This document shows, one piece after another, positions 62,148 to 64,000 of a DNA stretch of 64,000 nt. The translations under genes and the position numbers were made by a program. The notes under the pieces are model-generated. The model made no database searches and had not been told where the DNA came from. It worked only from the letters and a program-made list of their open reading frames with translations. Source of the stretch: Arenibacter algicola (GTDB taxonomy: Bacteria > Bacteroidota > Bacteroidia > Flavobacteriales > Flavobacteriaceae). The stretch's first letter is position 1, and each line of letters begins with the position of its first letter. The stretch covers positions 620,001 to 684,000 of the forward strand of contig NZ_JAHKPO010000014.1 in NCBI RefSeq assembly GCF_018860365.1, given 5' to 3'.

Positions 62148-64000
62148 TGTATTATTTTGATCAGGAAAAATTTATCGAGAGGTTTGGGAATTGGCCCAAC
62201 AACAATTTATTGGAGGAAGAATTGGAGTGTAGAATGGTCCATAAATCTGGGGAAATTGTTTTCCTGAATATCAAAATAAGTGAATCAAGAATAAATGATA
62301 AAGCTGTATTAACCGAATTGGATGGGGAAATCCAGGATATTACCACCCAAAAGAAGGTTTGGGAACAGATCGACCTGATAAATCCAGGTTATACTTCGGT
62401 ATTACAAGCCGGCTATAATTGGTTGACCATAGTAGATATTGATGGAAACTATATTTATGTAAATAAGGCATTGGAAAAGGCTCTGGGATATTCATCCGAG
62501 GAGTTGATCGGCCAAAATATTTTTAGTTTTGTCCATGAATCGGATAATGGAAAAGCAGCAAATCATTTTTCAAAATTCATCAATAATAAACCTTTCGTTT
62601 CCAAGCCATTTAGATTTCGGTGCAAAAACGGTTCCTGGAGGTGGATAGAGATATTGATGGTAGATCTGTATGGCGATCCTATGATTCAAGGTATTGTGAT
62701 TAATGCCCGTGATATAACTGAAAGGGTACTGATTAATAAGGAAATTAAAGCTTCGGAAGAAAAACACCGCCTACTTTTTAATACGAGTCCTTTCCCCAAA
62801 TACATTCTAGAACCGAACAGTTTCAAAATTGTAGATGTCAACGATGCCATGATGCAGTTCTACGGCTATACTAGAGAAGAGTTGCTGACAATGTCAGCAA
62901 AAGATCTAAGGCCAAATGAAGAGATAGATAAATTGGTGCAGGCGTCAAAGACTTTCAATTTCAGACAGGGACCATGAAATCCGGAATATACACCCATAAA
63001 AAGAAAGACGGGGAATTGGTAAAAATGGAAATTGTTGGACAGCACTTGGTTTTGGATCAAATTAAATGTATTCTAGTCACCTGTAATGACGTGACCGACA
63101 GGGAAGCATATTTAAACAACCTTAAACAATCGGAACTTAAGCTCAAGAGTGCAACTACAATTGCGAAACTGGGCTATTGGAGTGTTGATCCGATTGATTT
63201 ATCCTTTGTTTGTTCAGATGAGTTCTATAAAATTTGGGGAAGAAATCCAGAAACTTTTAACTTTAGTTTTGAAACTTTTAAGGACACCATCCATCCTGAA
63301 GACAAGGATGTGCTGACAAGTGAAAATGATAAGGCCATTTTACAAAAAAGGAAGTATGAGGTTGTCTATAGGATTACACTGCCCGACAACTCCATAAAAT
63401 GGATACAGCATGTGGGGCAACCGATTAATGGACCCGACGGTAATTATACAAAACTTGAGGGCACCGTTCAGGACATCACAGATTTGAAGTCGACCCAATT
63501 GCAAATTGAAAAAACCAATGAAGAAAAGAACAATATCCTCGAAAGCATTGGTGATGCCTTTATTTCTGTGGACCATAATTGGACGGTTACGTATTGGAAC
63601 AGCGTCGCAGAGAAAGTATTGATGGTAGAAAAGGATGATATAATGGGCAAGAACTTGTGGAACGTAATGGAAAACCACATCGATTCCAAAGCATTTCTGA
63701 AATACTATAAATCGATATATTCTGGAAATACGATCTACTTTCAGGATTATTTCTCAAGTTTCAATAAATGGTTGGAGGTCAGTGCCTATCCCTCGGAAAA
63801 CAACTTGTCATTGTACATTAGGGATATTAGTGATAAACAACACAGTGAATTTGCCATTCAAAAACAAAATGACAAACTAAGGGAAATAGCTTGGACGCAA
63901 TCACATGTCGTTAGAGCCCCATTAGCACGATTGATGGGTGTGGTGGATTTGTTCCGCGAAGGTTTGCTCGATGAGAATGAAAAAAAACCAATGCTCGATC
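62147..64000 (+). pseudogene. PAS-domain histidine kinase, 5'-truncated and frameshifted, continues past the window
   Basis: Two consecutive frames form one gene. The first (62147-62977) holds the C-terminal half of a PAS domain (ELECRMVHKSGEIVFLNIKI), then complete PAS units (LTIVDIDGNYIYVNKALEKA; FPKYILEPNSFKIVDVND). It ends FNFRQGP at a stop. The second frame, one base back and open from about 62932, continues [20 protein letters not shown], more PAS units ([37 protein letters not shown]), and a HisKA start ([19 protein letters not shown]) at the window end. A single missing base near 62960 explains the break. The start lacks the first PAS half, so the gene is truncated at the junction with ku. 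Confidence 0.8.

Noticed and set aside
1-64000. CRISPR arrays, tRNA, rRNA genes
   Set aside because: No regularly spaced repeats and no recognisable tRNA or rRNA sequence in the spacers I read; weak tRNAs could be missed by eye.

Overview
The window reads as chromosome of a member of the Bacteroidota, most likely a marine or soil Flavobacteriaceae. The DNA is AT-rich, Shine-Dalgarno signals are weak, short lipoproteins and export signals ending in AQ or SQ are common, and the families fit that group (large multi-PAS kinases, Rcp1-like response regulators, GH3 ligase, DUF892 and DUF2383 proteins). I see no rRNA, tRNA or CRISPR array. These assignments come from reading the protein families, not from a database search.

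1 to 48 kb is dominated by a stress-protection gene set. It has three paralogous FMN-binding general stress proteins, a PfpI/DJ-1 amidotransferase-like protein, two MgtC-family proteins, an AI-2E-type permease, small membrane or glycine-zipper stress proteins, ferritin-like DUF892 and four-helix DUF2383 proteins, a large KatE-type catalase, an SDR of the general stress type, a SYLF protein and a CsbD-like protein. Mixed in are type IB topoisomerase co-oriented with a GT4 glycosyltransferase fused to an alpha/alpha-toroid domain, a GH130 glycoside phosphorylase, four stand-alone receiver proteins, two paralogous AraC regulators and one 1459-residue kinase with about nine PAS domains and no receiver. 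The signalling proteins probably control the stress genes, which is inference.

41.9 to 46.5 kb holds a compact four-gene cluster: a SbnA/cysteine-synthase-like PLP enzyme, a FAD/NAD(P)-binding protein, a fold-type III PLP decarboxylase (Y4yA/SbnH-like) and a SemiSWEET transporter. It looks like a small-molecule pathway and is the best candidate here for an undescribed system.

48.4 to 52.7 kb contains a GH3-type ligase, a HELGH metalloprotease and a complete IS3-family element (1218 bp) that cuts off a secreted trypsin-like protease gene. The other part of that gene is missing.

52.8 to 64 kb is a DNA-repair block: UvrD-like helicase, a DnaQ exonuclease fused to GIY-YIG, then a divergent operon of a small unknown protein, a Y-family polymerase homologue lacking two of its catalytic carboxylates (ImuB-like) and a DnaE2-like polymerase. 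The operon therefore looks like a Bacteroidota form of the SOS mutasome. The block ends with a ku gene cut at about codon 100, abutting a 5'-truncated and frameshifted PAS histidine kinase that runs off the window.
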